Source: Phoebastria nigripes (lineage: Eukaryota > Chordata > Aves > Procellariiformes > Diomedeidae). Taken from it: a stretch of DNA of 64,000 nucleotides. Numbering within the stretch: position 1 is the stretch's first letter; each line of letters begins with the position of its first letter. The notes below the pieces were generated by a model. It did no database searches, was not told where the DNA came from, and worked only from the letters and a program-made list of their open reading frames with translations. Made by a program: the position numbers and the translations under genes. Positions 25,301 to 37,806 of this stretch are shown piece by piece. Location: the NCBI GenBank assembly GCA_035582835.1, contig JAYKAV010002109.1, positions 1,744,857 to 1,808,856 on the forward strand. The letters are read 5' to 3'.

Positions 25301-28300
25301 GAGAGGCTCCTCGAAAGCCGCGCAGCGGCGGGGCCCGAGGGGTGTTCTCGGCTCTCTGGAGCCCGTCCAGGGCATCAGGTTTCAGAGCAGGGGCTCCCAC
25401 GCCAGCTGCATGGGGAAGGAACATCACCACTGGGACAATTAGAAAGAAGAGCCATCCATTTCTATTCAGGGGATTCAATTTTCTTTCTACTTCATCAGAT
25501 TAACACCAATGTTACTCCATTAACTACCAGGGAGTTGCTCTTGAACTGAAAATCAGACCCGTCGGATTTTCTGGCTTTTGTGGGCAGTCACTTCATTCAA
25601 AGGAGTGAAGGTGGATGTAGGATCTACCTACAAACGCCTTCCTCGTATGTGGTTTGGGGGGGGGTGGGGTTTGTTTTCTTTCCCCCAATTACCCTCTTTT
25701 TTTTAAATCCCAAGGACCTCACTGTGATTTTCATTTTCTACTTGCTGACGGCAGCCATGCTTTTTCTCTCCCGTTCCTCCCCTGTGCTGCTCCAGCACAT
25801 TGCTCATGATGGACACCAGGGAGAAGTCTAGAGGTGCTTCCTTTCATTTCAAACCTCGCTTTCCAGGACGGTGAGCAGTGTTTTTCTAAGCCTTTCATTG
25901 TTCTGCCAAAGCAATGAGCGAATGCTTGCCCAAGTTCTGTTGAAGATCCTGTAAGAACGTGCATTATTGTGAGGAATGGGAAGTGTCAGTACTTTCTCTT
26001 AAACTTTAAAGGCGTCCTGAAGTTACCTCAGCCCCATGCTGCACTAGGAACCTGCACCAAAAGTTACATCGTGAGTCGTATTAATGCACCAAGCCTGGCA
26101 AGAACGACAAAACAAAAACCCTAGTGAAGAGCCTTGCTTTGCCCAATGATTGCTACTAAGTAAAATCATTATGATGAATCTCCTTAGCAGTGAGACGGGT
26201 CTGAAGCATTAACATGATCCCTCCAGTGTTGCACTAAAATTGGATCATCGTTCACTGCCCTCTCACTATATTGACCTTGACTCTATAGCTGTACACTACC
26301 AGTGTTTCTATTTGGAGAGGATAACGTGTCCCCAGGCACCAATTCCCACCCAAACCGCTCTGCTATCCTCTCGACACCACAACATCCTCTGGGCCTGGCA
26401 CCGGTCAAATGCCCAACACTACTTAGCGCCGCGGGACGTACCCACAGACTGCGCTCACCTGGACACGCAGGTTTTCTCTGCATGTAAGATTTAACGATTT
26501 GTAGGGTTCCTGCTTAGCAGGTAACAGCATCGGCAGTGCTCACTGTCTGCTTGTTAAACAGGACATAAGGTTTGTCAAACTACCTCAAACGACAATGAAC
26601 ATCTAAAACACTATAACCAGCAGTATCGCCTCCTTTCACCAGGTTTCACTGCAAAATCCAAGTCAACAGTTGTACATGTATCTTGTCCAATAACTGACGC
26701 GCTATACGGGCATCTCACCATTGCAAGTTGTTGCCAACATCACTTTAAATCTCTTCCCCTAGCTAAAAATATCATTATGCCACCTCAGAACCACCATCTT
26801 TAGACTCATGAATCTGTTCGCCATGTCGCATTTTCTAAAGTCCATAATCGTTATGATTAACAATAATAACCAAACTCCCGCAGCCGGTTTTGCCTGCCTA
26901 GCGATTCTGTGAATCTTTCATGACCAGCATCAGAATAGGCAAACATGCACTGCTTGNGCCCAGAGCACTGCTGAACAGCCAGCCAAGGATCGCGGTGAAG
27001 GCGCGAAGTTTCTCCACATCTTCCAACTAAACCTGAAAGCAGGTACACCCAACCCACCGGTCAGTCAAAAAGTTTCCTCCCTTCGAAACCTCTGCTTTTC
27101 GGTCAACCATAAACTAAGCAAAGCTTGTGAGCTGACGTGGAGCTAGCCTTTGATTCGGTGTCTACACATGAGGACCAACAGATGAGGAGGATTTGGCAGA
27201 AGGCAGGCAATCTATTTAGTTGTGCAACTTGCTCAATACCCCATTGCTCAGAAAAGTTATGAATTTGAGCAAGGAGGTTTGTCTGAAAACTTCTTAAGCA
27301 ATTTTCTGTACTTATTTGAAACAGGAATCTGATTATAACAATAGTTATAGAATTAAGAACAACTCACGCCCTGGCACTAGAAGAGGAAGAAATAACCAAA
27401 ACCAAACACTCAATTGTATGTTTCTGTATAACAACCTCCATATTAAAATGGAGAAACATGACTTGACATACAGAATGACCTCAATTAGTGTATGACGGGC
27501 TGATTATACCTTGGCATATGGATGAGCCCTTTGCTAAGAAGAAAATAGCAACCACATTCACAGTGTCTGCTGTTATTTAAATAACAATGCTTGAAACGCT
27601 CAGTGACTAGAGGCTGAAGCCAAAGAGAAATGGTTCAATGGTACCAAGATCTGGAGAAGGAGCCCACCTTCCTTGCACAACTGGATTTGCTATTTTAAAC
27701 CCTTTTAGAGAAACCACTGGGGGCGGGGGGAACATGCAAGTATAAAACATTTCATTCCAATATGTATTTTCTCCCTGAGGCAGTACAGGCCCAGTGGTAT
27801 TTCTCATTGACTTCAAGCAGCATTCAGCCAGACCCTAAAAATGATTGTACCACGTGTCCAAAGCACGCCGCTGTGCTTGTTAGTGATCTTTCATTATTCA
27901 AAAGCAGGCTAAATTCAGTAAATAATTTTTACATGTAAAAGTGTCAGGATGACATTTGAACTATTGTTGGATCGTCTTCAAACCNGGACATTCAGAATCT
28001 CCCTGGTTTTACCCACATCTCGCCACACTTCCACCAGGCAAGGGATTCCAGCTACTTCCCTCCATCAGTTTCCACTGCAAGAGAGACTACAGAGCGNGCC
28101 CCGAAGTCCCTCTATCTAGGCTGCGCTGGATTAAGGGAATATACTGCAAAGGGAAAGGCCCCTAAATACTCTCTCACCTTTACTGCTGAGGAAGATCTAG
28201 CTCAGTTAACCCTGATGCTTTTATAGAGCAGTTCTACAGAATGAAAGGTGGTGCAGCAGGAATAAAAATCCCCGGTGCTTTAGGCCTTGAAAATTAAATC

Positions 28301-29398
28301 CACATTAAACATCATCCAGTAGCCAGTGCCCTGGGGTACTGATCCTGAAACACACCTTTAATACAAGACACTATGCACGGAGATGCTGAGTTAGGTTTTG
28401 GATATGAGGTAAAACATGCAAGCTCTTGGAATTTCACATTTCTGGGCTGCGAAACAATTTAATGCAAAAGATACGGTTTCTGCATTGCAGACATTTTTCT
28501 TCTTGTTAAACATATAATGTATTTGGTCATCAGTGTGAAGAGACTTTATATAAAAGGAGGCTTTAAGAGGAAAATTTGAAGTGTGCTTGATAAAGTTGCA
28601 TAAAATAGCTGTAGCAACAACAATGAGGCTAGGTAAAACCAATACTAAACCCCCATTTAACTACTGTCTAGTCTAGCTGTCATCTCCCAGAATAGTGAAG
28701 CTTGCATCAATGGAAAGCACTTCTATACACATACATGTTATCATGCTAGGAGAAGCTAAGTGAGTCCAAGAAAACATTTTGTGAGTAATACATGTTTAAA
28801 GAAGAAAACTATAAACAACAGTTATGGAAGTATGCACTTTANCCAGGACTACAAACATTCCTACATCAAGAGAAAACTATTTTATACGATTAAGGGTTTG
28901 ATGTAAACGTGGTAGTCTCTGAGCTTCTGCAGTATTTCTAAGAGGAAAGAACCCCCCTCTAAATCATAATCAATTAATAGGCACATAAAAGAAAACCAGA
29001 CGATACTCTTCAGAATTTGTAATAACATCTATAAGGCTTAAGGCGTATTGGACAACACCGAGTATCCCACCTTCACTTGAGTAAGTAACAAGAGTTTACA
29101 AGGTCAACCTTCATCTGAAAGCACTGGCTGAAGTTCCCAGCTGGTGTAAGCCAGCACTGAAATCATCTATTCCCATTTCGGCTGCTGAAAGGCTGGCCCA
29201 CAAAGTCATTTTTGTTTANACAACTGAAGAAGACAGGGGCCCAAGCCCTAATCATGCTATAGCCCAACGCCTTCCAGCTGCATAGGTTCTCTCAGCCTGA
29301 AGCTCTGCACTACTGCAACTCTTCTGGAATTTGGTAGCTTTCCAGCAGTACGTTTGCAGCACAAGCAACAAACCACAATCAGCTTTTGAGGAGTCTTT
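22301..29398. other. Intergenic DNA downstream of HMGN1, no gene recognised
   Basis: It contains the TTAATTA cluster near 23.2-23.5 kb. The rest becomes AT-rich toward HMGN1 and has no coding signal. Confidence 0.5.
23198..23482. promoter_or_regulatory. Candidate enhancer: four TTAATTA homeodomain-type sites
   Basis: TTAATTA occurs at 23198-23204, 23453-23459, 23466-23472 and 23475-23481. Three of the copies lie within 29 bp. TAATTA is the core of many paired-type and LIM homeodomain sites. Function is inferred. Confidence 0.4.
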
Positions 29399-30020
29399 TT
29401 TATTAAGATAAATCCAGCAAAATTCCTAACAGTGGGTACATACAACCAACCTGCCCTTTTAAAAGAAATGTTTGTATTTCATTTAAAAACATGATTACAC
29501 TTTTATTTATTTATTTTTTCAAAACTGACAAAATAAAATTACATTTGGGAAACAACAGATTTCCAGCTCTTAGGTTTTTCATGAAAATAGCTCACCTTCT
29601 TTATAAAAGCAACCCACAGAACCACTGGAATGTTTAACACGGTTATTTGTTTTGAGACCTCCCCACTTTAAGAAACCATACAACACATACAAGGGAAAAA
29701 TTAAAATCTGAAGTCTGTAAGCATGACTTACACAAAAAGGGACACACTGACAGAAGTCAAAAGCTACCACCACTTATTCTTTCCATGTACCATACAAACT
29801 ATTACAATCACAAAATTTAAAAACAATGATTTTTTTTTTTGTTTTGTTTTGTTTGTTAGGGATTTAATTCCCAAGTAACCGAGATGAAGATGTTCCATAA
29901 TTAAATTCATGCTAAAAAAACCTGCATTTATAAAATAGTTGATAAAAATATTCCTCTCTGTTAACAATACAGCATGGAGGTACGGATACCAAATGATGGA
30001 GATATAGGGCAGGGTTAACA
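29399..30020 (-). other. HMGN1: HMGN1 3' untranslated region and candidate polyadenylation signals
   Basis: The AT-rich sequence after the stop contains no coding signal. Overlapping AATAAA hexamers on the minus strand occur at about 29502-29515 (a TTTATTTATTTATT run on the plus strand), and another at 29399-29404. Ends near either would give a 3' UTR of roughly 0.5-0.65 kb, a plausible size for this gene. The exact cleavage site cannot be read from sequence. Confidence 0.5.
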
Positions 30021-30068
30021 TTACTCGGACTTGGCTTCCTTATCATCAGATGCTTCAGCAGCTGGTGC
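30021..30068 (-). CDS. HMGN1: HMGN1 coding exon 6 with stop codon (residues 91-105)
   Basis: Forty-eight nt encode APAAEASDDKEAKSE and a TAA stop. The acceptor is TATAG. The acidic tail is part of the chromatin regulatory domain and distinguishes HMGN1 from HMGN3. Confidence 0.97.
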   Translation of the reverse strand, partial: APAAEASDDKEAKSE

Positions 30069-33000
30069 CTATAAAAGTGTTTGGGAAGAACAGAAATATT
30101 ATTCGTAATGCTAATCGGATTCCATTCTAACAAGCATCAAAGAGAGACTAGTTTGTTAGCACAGACATGGACAGCATTTTGCGTAGAGAGAAAAGAACGC
30201 ACAGCTACCACAGAAAATATCAACATAACAACATGTCGGCTGGTAATTCTAAAAATTAAAACACAGATGAGTATTAATTGATGATCGAGTTAATTTTGGA
30301 ATGTTAAGCGCCTCCAAAGAGGCAGAAGTTCAGAACGTATTTTAGATTAGGATCAATCACATGCTAGGGAAAGTTCAAGTCCTCATCTCCGTAAGTCACA
30401 GGGAAGTGTAAGAATTACACATAAAACCGCGATACTTGTCTGTTTTCCAAACTTCGGGGAAACTGGTTCTCACCTGTTTTCTATAAGAACGTCTGCTATC
30501 ATTTTTAAGTCAACATATCAAAATTGCAAAGCTCCTATCAAAGATACTTTGAAGTACATTAGCCCCATATTAATTTTTAGCAAAGAAGCTCCTGAATTAG
30601 TTTTAAAAACGAAAAGAATAAACGACCCATTAACTGGACAATGATGCTCAACACATGAAGAGAGGTCACTGCAAATCAAAAGCAACATAGAACACAACAG
30701 GCTAGTCTGTGCCTACAGGGACAAAGGGAGCCCGTAGCAAACATTGCGCTTCTACTATCAGCAAGAAATCTGCCAGGAAAAGGCCATCAGGAGCAGACTG
30801 AAGCTTGTAGCTAGTCCTAGCAAATGGCAGCTCTTAGGTAAGCAGCTGATACAGAAAGAACCTGTAAGAAAGAGGCTTGCAGATCAAAAGACAAGAGCAA
30901 GTTTATTTCGCAGATCTCTTGTTGAATTGTTCTGAGGCGAAGAATTGTTTTAAAGAATTGTGTAAAACTTAAAACCAGATTTCTGGCACAGTACCAACCC
31001 GTGCTGAGCAGAAGAGGCAATCCAGCAGTCCAGAGAGGATATGCAAAGTCAGCTCAGGGTTGGATAGCAATCTTACTGAGCTCTATTGTTCCCCAAATAT
31101 TTTGCATTGCTCTTGTGCCAACCCTGAGAGGGACACTACGATAGCACAGACCACCTGTGGAAGGGCTCTATCACATAGTAGGAATGAGTTTGAAGGAGAA
31201 CGCTATTCTTTCAGGCTCCCCCTGGGAGTTGCCCTGTGCAGATACTGCAGCTGGTCTGTCTTTACACAGGATGGCAGTGAAACACACCACCTTCTGACAA
31301 GGAGGCCCAATCGTTAGCTCCTGCAGATGTATTACCAATACATCTGTGTTTATTCCCATCTTTACTGTAGCTAAAGTACCTCATTAGTTTTGGTATCTCC
31401 GTTTTCAGAGTGGTTTTCTTCTTTAGCATCCTCTTGTTTAGTTTCATCTTTGCCTTTGGCTCCTTTCTTCCCTTTTGTTGCTGCCTTTTTGTCCTCCTTT
31501 TTATCATTTGCTGCCTTTTCTTTCTGTTAAGAAAACAGACCGTGATATGGTAAACGCTAATTTCCACCTCGTACATCTGCATAAGCATCTTCTCAACTCT
31601 AAAACTGTCTACACAACCTGCTTCTACACACTCCTATTGACAAAGATGAGAGATGAAAGTTTCTAAGGAGAAGTGCTTTCCTTCTATTCTGTCCTGAGTG
31701 TGCTACTGGGAAGTGCATAATATAAAAGCAGCCATGGCTGGGGTTAAAAGAATTCCTATTTTAAATAGGCATTCAATTAAATTAGCTAAAAAATGTTGGA
31801 GTTGAACTGGCCTGTATTTCTGCTGTGCTGCTGAAAGGCATACCACAGAACAAAAAGAACATGTACAACTAGTGGAAATACCAGAATACTTCAGATGTGC
31901 TATTAATGCCTATTTAGAAAACTGTAACAAAGCTGTAGTCAAAGGACTTTCCCCCTTCCCTGCCAGAAATATTCCTTACTATAATAAACCATTTGTGTGA
32001 TAGACGAGTTGGGGGCTCAACAGCATCACTTCCATAACAANGAGAGCTTTGCATTTATTACTTAAGCGCAGTTTCTTATACGTGGATCAGGCTAAATCAA
32101 AACAAAACGATGCTACAACTTCTGTAGTAATAGTTTTCTATATGGCAAGGTCAGATCCCGACCCCAGTACAGTAACTAGCACGAGTCTCATTAGTTTCAC
32201 TTCCGAGGATCCGCCTCTTGCTGCCAATAAGTAACTGCACTAAGCAAACTAGCTTAGTTCCTCACTCGATTAACCTAGTTCCAACAAAGGAACCATAAAT
32301 ATCTGCAAAATTACTACTCACAGGTAAGTGAAGATAAACAGATAATTACTGAATCTCTCTCTCTCTCTCTCTACTCAGAAGATGGAGTTGTCTCAGTGAC
32401 TAGAAGTTACAAAAAGTATACTTTCTTATTTCAACACCTCGCTTATTAGTGTACAAAATTAATTCACATTAAAAATGAACTGCTTGCTAAGGGTAAACTC
32501 AGATACAGAGTATAAGGGGCAAAGTCACCTGATTCTTCAATGATACTGATGTTTAAAAATTCACCAAAATTAACACCAAATCCTATAATGATGCAGAAAA
32601 TTTAAGACAGGAGGTTAGTAGCACTCAAATGGGTGAGGGTCTCTTTCCTCTCTAACCTCCCACTCTCCAGTCTGACCTTGCTGAGGGATTTCAGCCCGCC
32701 TGGGAAACTCTACTACAATATGGTGTTAGAAGCCCCCTTCTCCTGGGCTGTGCCTACTCTCAACAAGCCTCTCCTCCTCTCTGGGGACTAACTTATCAGC
32801 GATACGTAGCAGCTCTTTCCAAGAGAAGGAAGAGAGTCACCAGAGGAGGAAAGAGAAGAGTATGCCTCCACTTACTCTTCTTCCCCTCTGTTGGCTGAAC
32901 AGTCCTCCAACTTTCAAGAGAGGCAGAAGAAAGATAAATATCACAGTAATATCAGCACCCAAGTACTCTGCTACTGTTTGGCAGTAAGATTCAGAATTGC

Positions 33001-36000
33001 AATACTACTATGGTGGTGGTTTGCTCTCTGTCACTTGAACAGACCTCATCAGACCTTTGAAGCACACGTAAGTGAAGGGTTCCTCCCTCCAGCAGCACCT
33101 GTATGCTGCAAACTCAAGAGCACAGGCGTGTTAGTCACTTGCTCTTCCAATGTAAGCCATAAAGGATTTTTCAAGACATGGGGTTGTTTGAAGAAGGGTA
33201 TCTTTTACCTTACCCCACGAAAAAAAAGACAACAAAGTATTAATGGAGCTAAAAGTGTAATTCTCTGCAGCCCACTCTTTGCTGGTAAAGCCCCTCTTAA
33301 GAAAGCATTTGAGGAGAATCCACAGAAACTGTCTTCCATGGCTGGACTGACCAGAGAGAAAGTGTCTCGCAGCACACCGCTGTGAGTGAGGATCCCAGGA
33401 TCTCTGCTCTGCTCTGCAAGATCCTGGCTTCTGGGGACAAGCTAACGGCTATTCGATCAAGCCCCCTTCCACAACCGAGTGAGTCCAGGAAAAAAATACC
33501 CAAGGAGACAATGTTATTTTTCAATTTCCAAGCTTCTCCCACCCTCTCTGCTAGTTCCAAGCTAATACCATTGTATTAATTTTCCTGAATAATTTTTCTA
33601 TACAGATGGCAACATCAATTCCATAATAACGTCATTTGTTCTATAAAGTGATAAAACTTTTTTCCCAGCTCTATGTTTTTCAATATGGGTAAGTTTAAAA
33701 GGTGAAATCTATTCTGACACACAAAAAAAATTTGAAGAACCTGAAGGCTGTCACGTTAAGCATTTGGGGGAAACAAGAATTAAAGATGCCTGCACAATTC
33801 TTATTACATCCCCTTTTGCAGAGATATTGATCCAGTATTAGGAGCTCTAGAGAGCCAAAAATGCAACTCAAGTATCCTGGCTTCAAACCAGCACCTTAGA
33901 GGCAAGGGGACCAACGCCTTCCAAGTCCAACTGGGGGGCAACGTGCGGGGCAATGACCAAGGCACCACTCCCAGCAGAACTAAACCGCAGGTGATCCCAG
34001 AGGCAGACTGCACTATACAGCTTGTGCAGTAAGGGACCAAACTAAGTTTTGACAGTCACTTACAGTCCTTAACTTTTGAATGCTTATTTTCACAACTTTT
34101 AAGATTCGGTTAACGCAGTTTTTGTGCATAAACCCTGAGATGTTTCCATAAAAATAAAAAAGCAAACTTGAAAAAAAAGAAAATACCAACAACGTGCATC
34201 GTGCGCAACTGCACTGACCTCTGCATGGGTCGTCAGCAGAGGCTGAACCCAGGACTTTTAGATCCCCAAGCCAGCTCTCTGCCACTTGGGCTGGAAGAGC
34301 AACCACCAGCAGTAGGCTCTCCTCTTCCCAGGGGACCAGCCACTTAGAGGGAGATGCAATCCAGAGTGTGCCAGCCGCTCGCACCACAGGAATGCGGAGC
34401 AGCAGGGTTCCTAGGTTCCCCTGCCGCTCTGGAATGGGATCTAGAAATCCAGCTGCACGACCAAGACGCAGATGTGAAAAATTTGCTCTGCACACCACTG
34501 AGATTACAGAGCTAAGATGTGGGGTCCCCCAAATGACAACTCCTTCTTGTCCATTTCTCGTGACATCTCTGCTGCTCCAGCTAGCAGGACTTGGAGGCAG
34601 AATAGTTTTCATCATCTGGAAGTCTGCTATGCCATATGCAATTGCAAGGCCTTTTAAATATACAGAGGAGAGTTCCTGGTTCCCAGCCCGACATCCCCTT
34701 CTGTAACTAAAGCATCTCTCGCACCTGTGCTTTGCCCATATGACCATCCAAAACCACAATGGAAAATGTATGATGGGAACAAGTTAAAAAGAACACTAAA
34801 GTTTTGTTGTTGGGCTTTTTTTTTCCCAGCTGCAAAATCCTAATACAATCTGAATATTTACAGATAGGTCTAAAAAAAAGCACTGCGAACTGTGACCGCT
34901 GGGGAAGTTTGTGAAGGGGGTATAAAGAAATACCTCACAGACTACAGAACCGTGCCCTTTTAAATTTCAAACTGTTGCTCCAGAGCACAAAGGAGCTTTA
35001 AATAGTTTCTTTTTTAACTACATTGTCAGATATGCCAGTATTTTTGACATTTCCAAAAATATCCAGCTTAAGGAAACGGGTATGTAGAACTTTATCTCCA
35101 GTGATTAAAATTTGATAAACTGATAACTAACTGAAAAGAGTGCCTTTGAATGAAAACATAGTAAGAAACTGTAATTAAAAGCATGATTTTCAATGCCTTC
35201 TCTAATTGAGTCTCTGATCTCTATTCAAAGCATCGCTCTCCCAACAATGCATTTTATGAAACTTCAGAACGGCTTTGTAAGGCAAGCAGTAAAGCCTCAC
35301 CACAACTGATTTAAACTCTGTTCAGTTTACCACATTCCTTCACTAGGAATTGGGTAAAATTATCTTTACATCTTTCACGTTCTTTTAACTCACATAATTC
35401 AATCTTGAATCTTTAAAGAAAATTATGAAAAAACAAAATGTTTAGTTGTGGATGTTTTTTTCCCCCTATAAACACCTTGAGAAAGAAAAGTATAACCTCA
35501 GTTCAAGAGGTCTCCAACACTTACCTTAGGTGCTGCCTTTTTGGGCTTTGGCTCCGGTTTAGGCGGAGCAGGTTTCTGTAAAAAACATACATAGGAATCA
35601 AAGTCAGATGAATGCTATAAATGTTTTAGCAATATGTTGGTAACTTTTGAAAACTACTCAAACAAAGAATAGTTTAGAGCTGTCTGCTTCATAATGTAGT
35701 ATAAAGGAGTGAATGTCAGAGACAGATCAGTATCTTTCATTATCCAAACCCACGTTTCCTCATCTATGTTACAGTGGTTATGGTACAGGTGCTGATAGTA
35801 GTAGTAAGCGGATCATTACTGTGTCTGGGTGTTACTGTCTGCCGTGAAGGCAAGTGGCTGTCAAAACTGAAAGGTATTAATATTTGGACATAACTCTACG
35901 TATGAATACACATCTTAGCTTTCACTAAAATTAAGTACTTTCTTTTTTAAATAGCAACCGTTATCCACTTGGCATTTCCAAGATGGCTTAAAAAAGGGCT

Positions 36001-37745
36001 GGGTGCACAAAGTGTCTGTAGAAAAGGATGCCAACAGCCTGTTTAAGGCTGTGACTTTGGGCTGAACCCTACCGCATGACATCATAGATTTACACCCTCT
36101 AGGTCTCCGTTTACCCAACAGTTGGGCCCGCAAAATCAATGGGCAAATTACACGTATAAGGAGAGAGCAGGTATTTTATAGAGCTATGAGCAGGTATTTG
36201 TATGGAGAAGACCTACAGAGAACAAATGCATCCTGAAATCAGTACTCCTTGACTCTGGATACTCATGCGTCCAGATTGAATGTTAACTAACGCAGATGTT
36301 GTATCTCAAGCGCAATGTCCAAAAGTAAGCCTGTAATGTGTTGATACTCAAGGATTGGAAACATAGAATAGGAATTTTACTTTTAAATATTGCAATACTC
36401 TAACCATGCCTTTCACAATACCAGTGGGAAAAAAAGGAATAGTTTCTCTATAACTGTCCCCCAGAACTTAGCATCCCACGTGATGTAATATTAAAAGAGT
36501 AAATAAAGATACTTACAGCGGATAGTCTAGCCGACCTTCTCTTTGGCTGTGTAAAGAAAGATGCGTCACTAAAATTCGGAGAGCATATAAAGCAGTGCTT
36601 TCTCAGAACCGCAACCCAGAATAACACGGCACATACACTATGTCATGAAGCCCCATACAAACGCTAGGATTTATGAAATTACGGGCATTACGGCGACGAC
36701 TTCCCAAAAGTGCAGCTTTGTTCAATAGTTCTCACTCTGTGCCGCCGCCCTTTTACCCCACTGAGGTGGTAAGTGATCAAGTTTCTTTACTTCCAGGAGT
36801 TGTGCCATTAAGGCTCTGCCACCGAGCTGTTGTCTGCGAGGCTAAAGGGAACGCGTTCCCATTGGAACCGATGGCCTCTGGCCTCAGCCCGGCGGAGCTG
36901 CTGGCTGCAGCCGGGACACCCGACGCCCACCTCAGGGATGGGCCCGGGCACCCCGAACCCAGGCGCAGGGCCCGAGCCTGCACCCACCCCCGGGGGCCGC
37001 AGACCCCGCGGGAGGTGCGGGGGACTCGTGATTTATGTGGAGCACCACACAAGTTCTTGGAGGAGGGGGGACCGGCACCGAAGAAGCAGCTCCTACCTCC
37101 TCCTTTGCCTCGCCTTCAGCTGGAGCCTGCAAGGAAAGCGAGAGACCGAGGTGAGAAGGCGGCNCCATCCCCTGCGCTCGACTCCCCGACACCGGCCGGA
37201 GCCCTGAGGGAGGCGGGCAGGGAACCCCCAACGCCACCCGGCAGACCCCACGGGGGTGAGCCGCACCTCCCGTCTCTCTCCCCCGCTCCCCGGGTCGGCC
37301 AGGAACGGGAAGGGAAGAGCGATGGCGGCTCCCGGACTACAACTCCTCGCCTCACGAACTACAACTCCCACAATACCTCGGGACCGCCGAGCCGCACGTC
37401 ACCGCGCCGAGACGTCCCCGCGTTTAAAAAGTTCCCGCCAAATTACCTGCCACAACAAGGTCGTCGCCGGCTCGGCGCAAGGACAATGCCGGCGAGGCGG
37501 CTCCGCCGCGCCCGCCCTCCCGCCCGCGGGCGGCGGGTCGGGGCCGGCGGGGGTGGGGTGGGTGTCTGTGAGGCCCGCCGAACCCAAGTTAACTAATTAT
37601 GGTGGTGAATCCCTTCCCCGCTTTCCTTCAAGGACAGTTTCAAATTCTGCGCCGCCTAATGGCTCCAAATTACCATTGCACAACCATCTGGTATGACAAG
37701 AAGTGGGAGAGAGGAGAAAAAAAAAATCTCGGTGGTCGCCGTATC

Positions 37746-37806
<61 letters not shown>

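Larger units (their letters stand above)
31524..35524 (-). other. HMGN1: HMGN1 intron 4 (largest intron, 4.0 kb)
   Basis: It contains a short CT microsatellite (32355-32372) and a tRNA-like, possibly SINE-derived segment near 34230-34296. A 248-codon minus-strand open frame at 34013-34759 overlaps that segment but resembles no family I know. Confidence 0.85.

Noticed and set aside
34013..34759. 248-codon minus-strand frame as a gene
   Set aside because: It lies within HMGN1 intron 4, overlaps a tRNA-like repeat, and has no recognisable domain.
36673..37596. 307-codon plus-strand frame
   Set aside because: It lies antisense over HMGN1 exon 2 and the promoter-like island; proline/arginine-rich GC translation with no domain.
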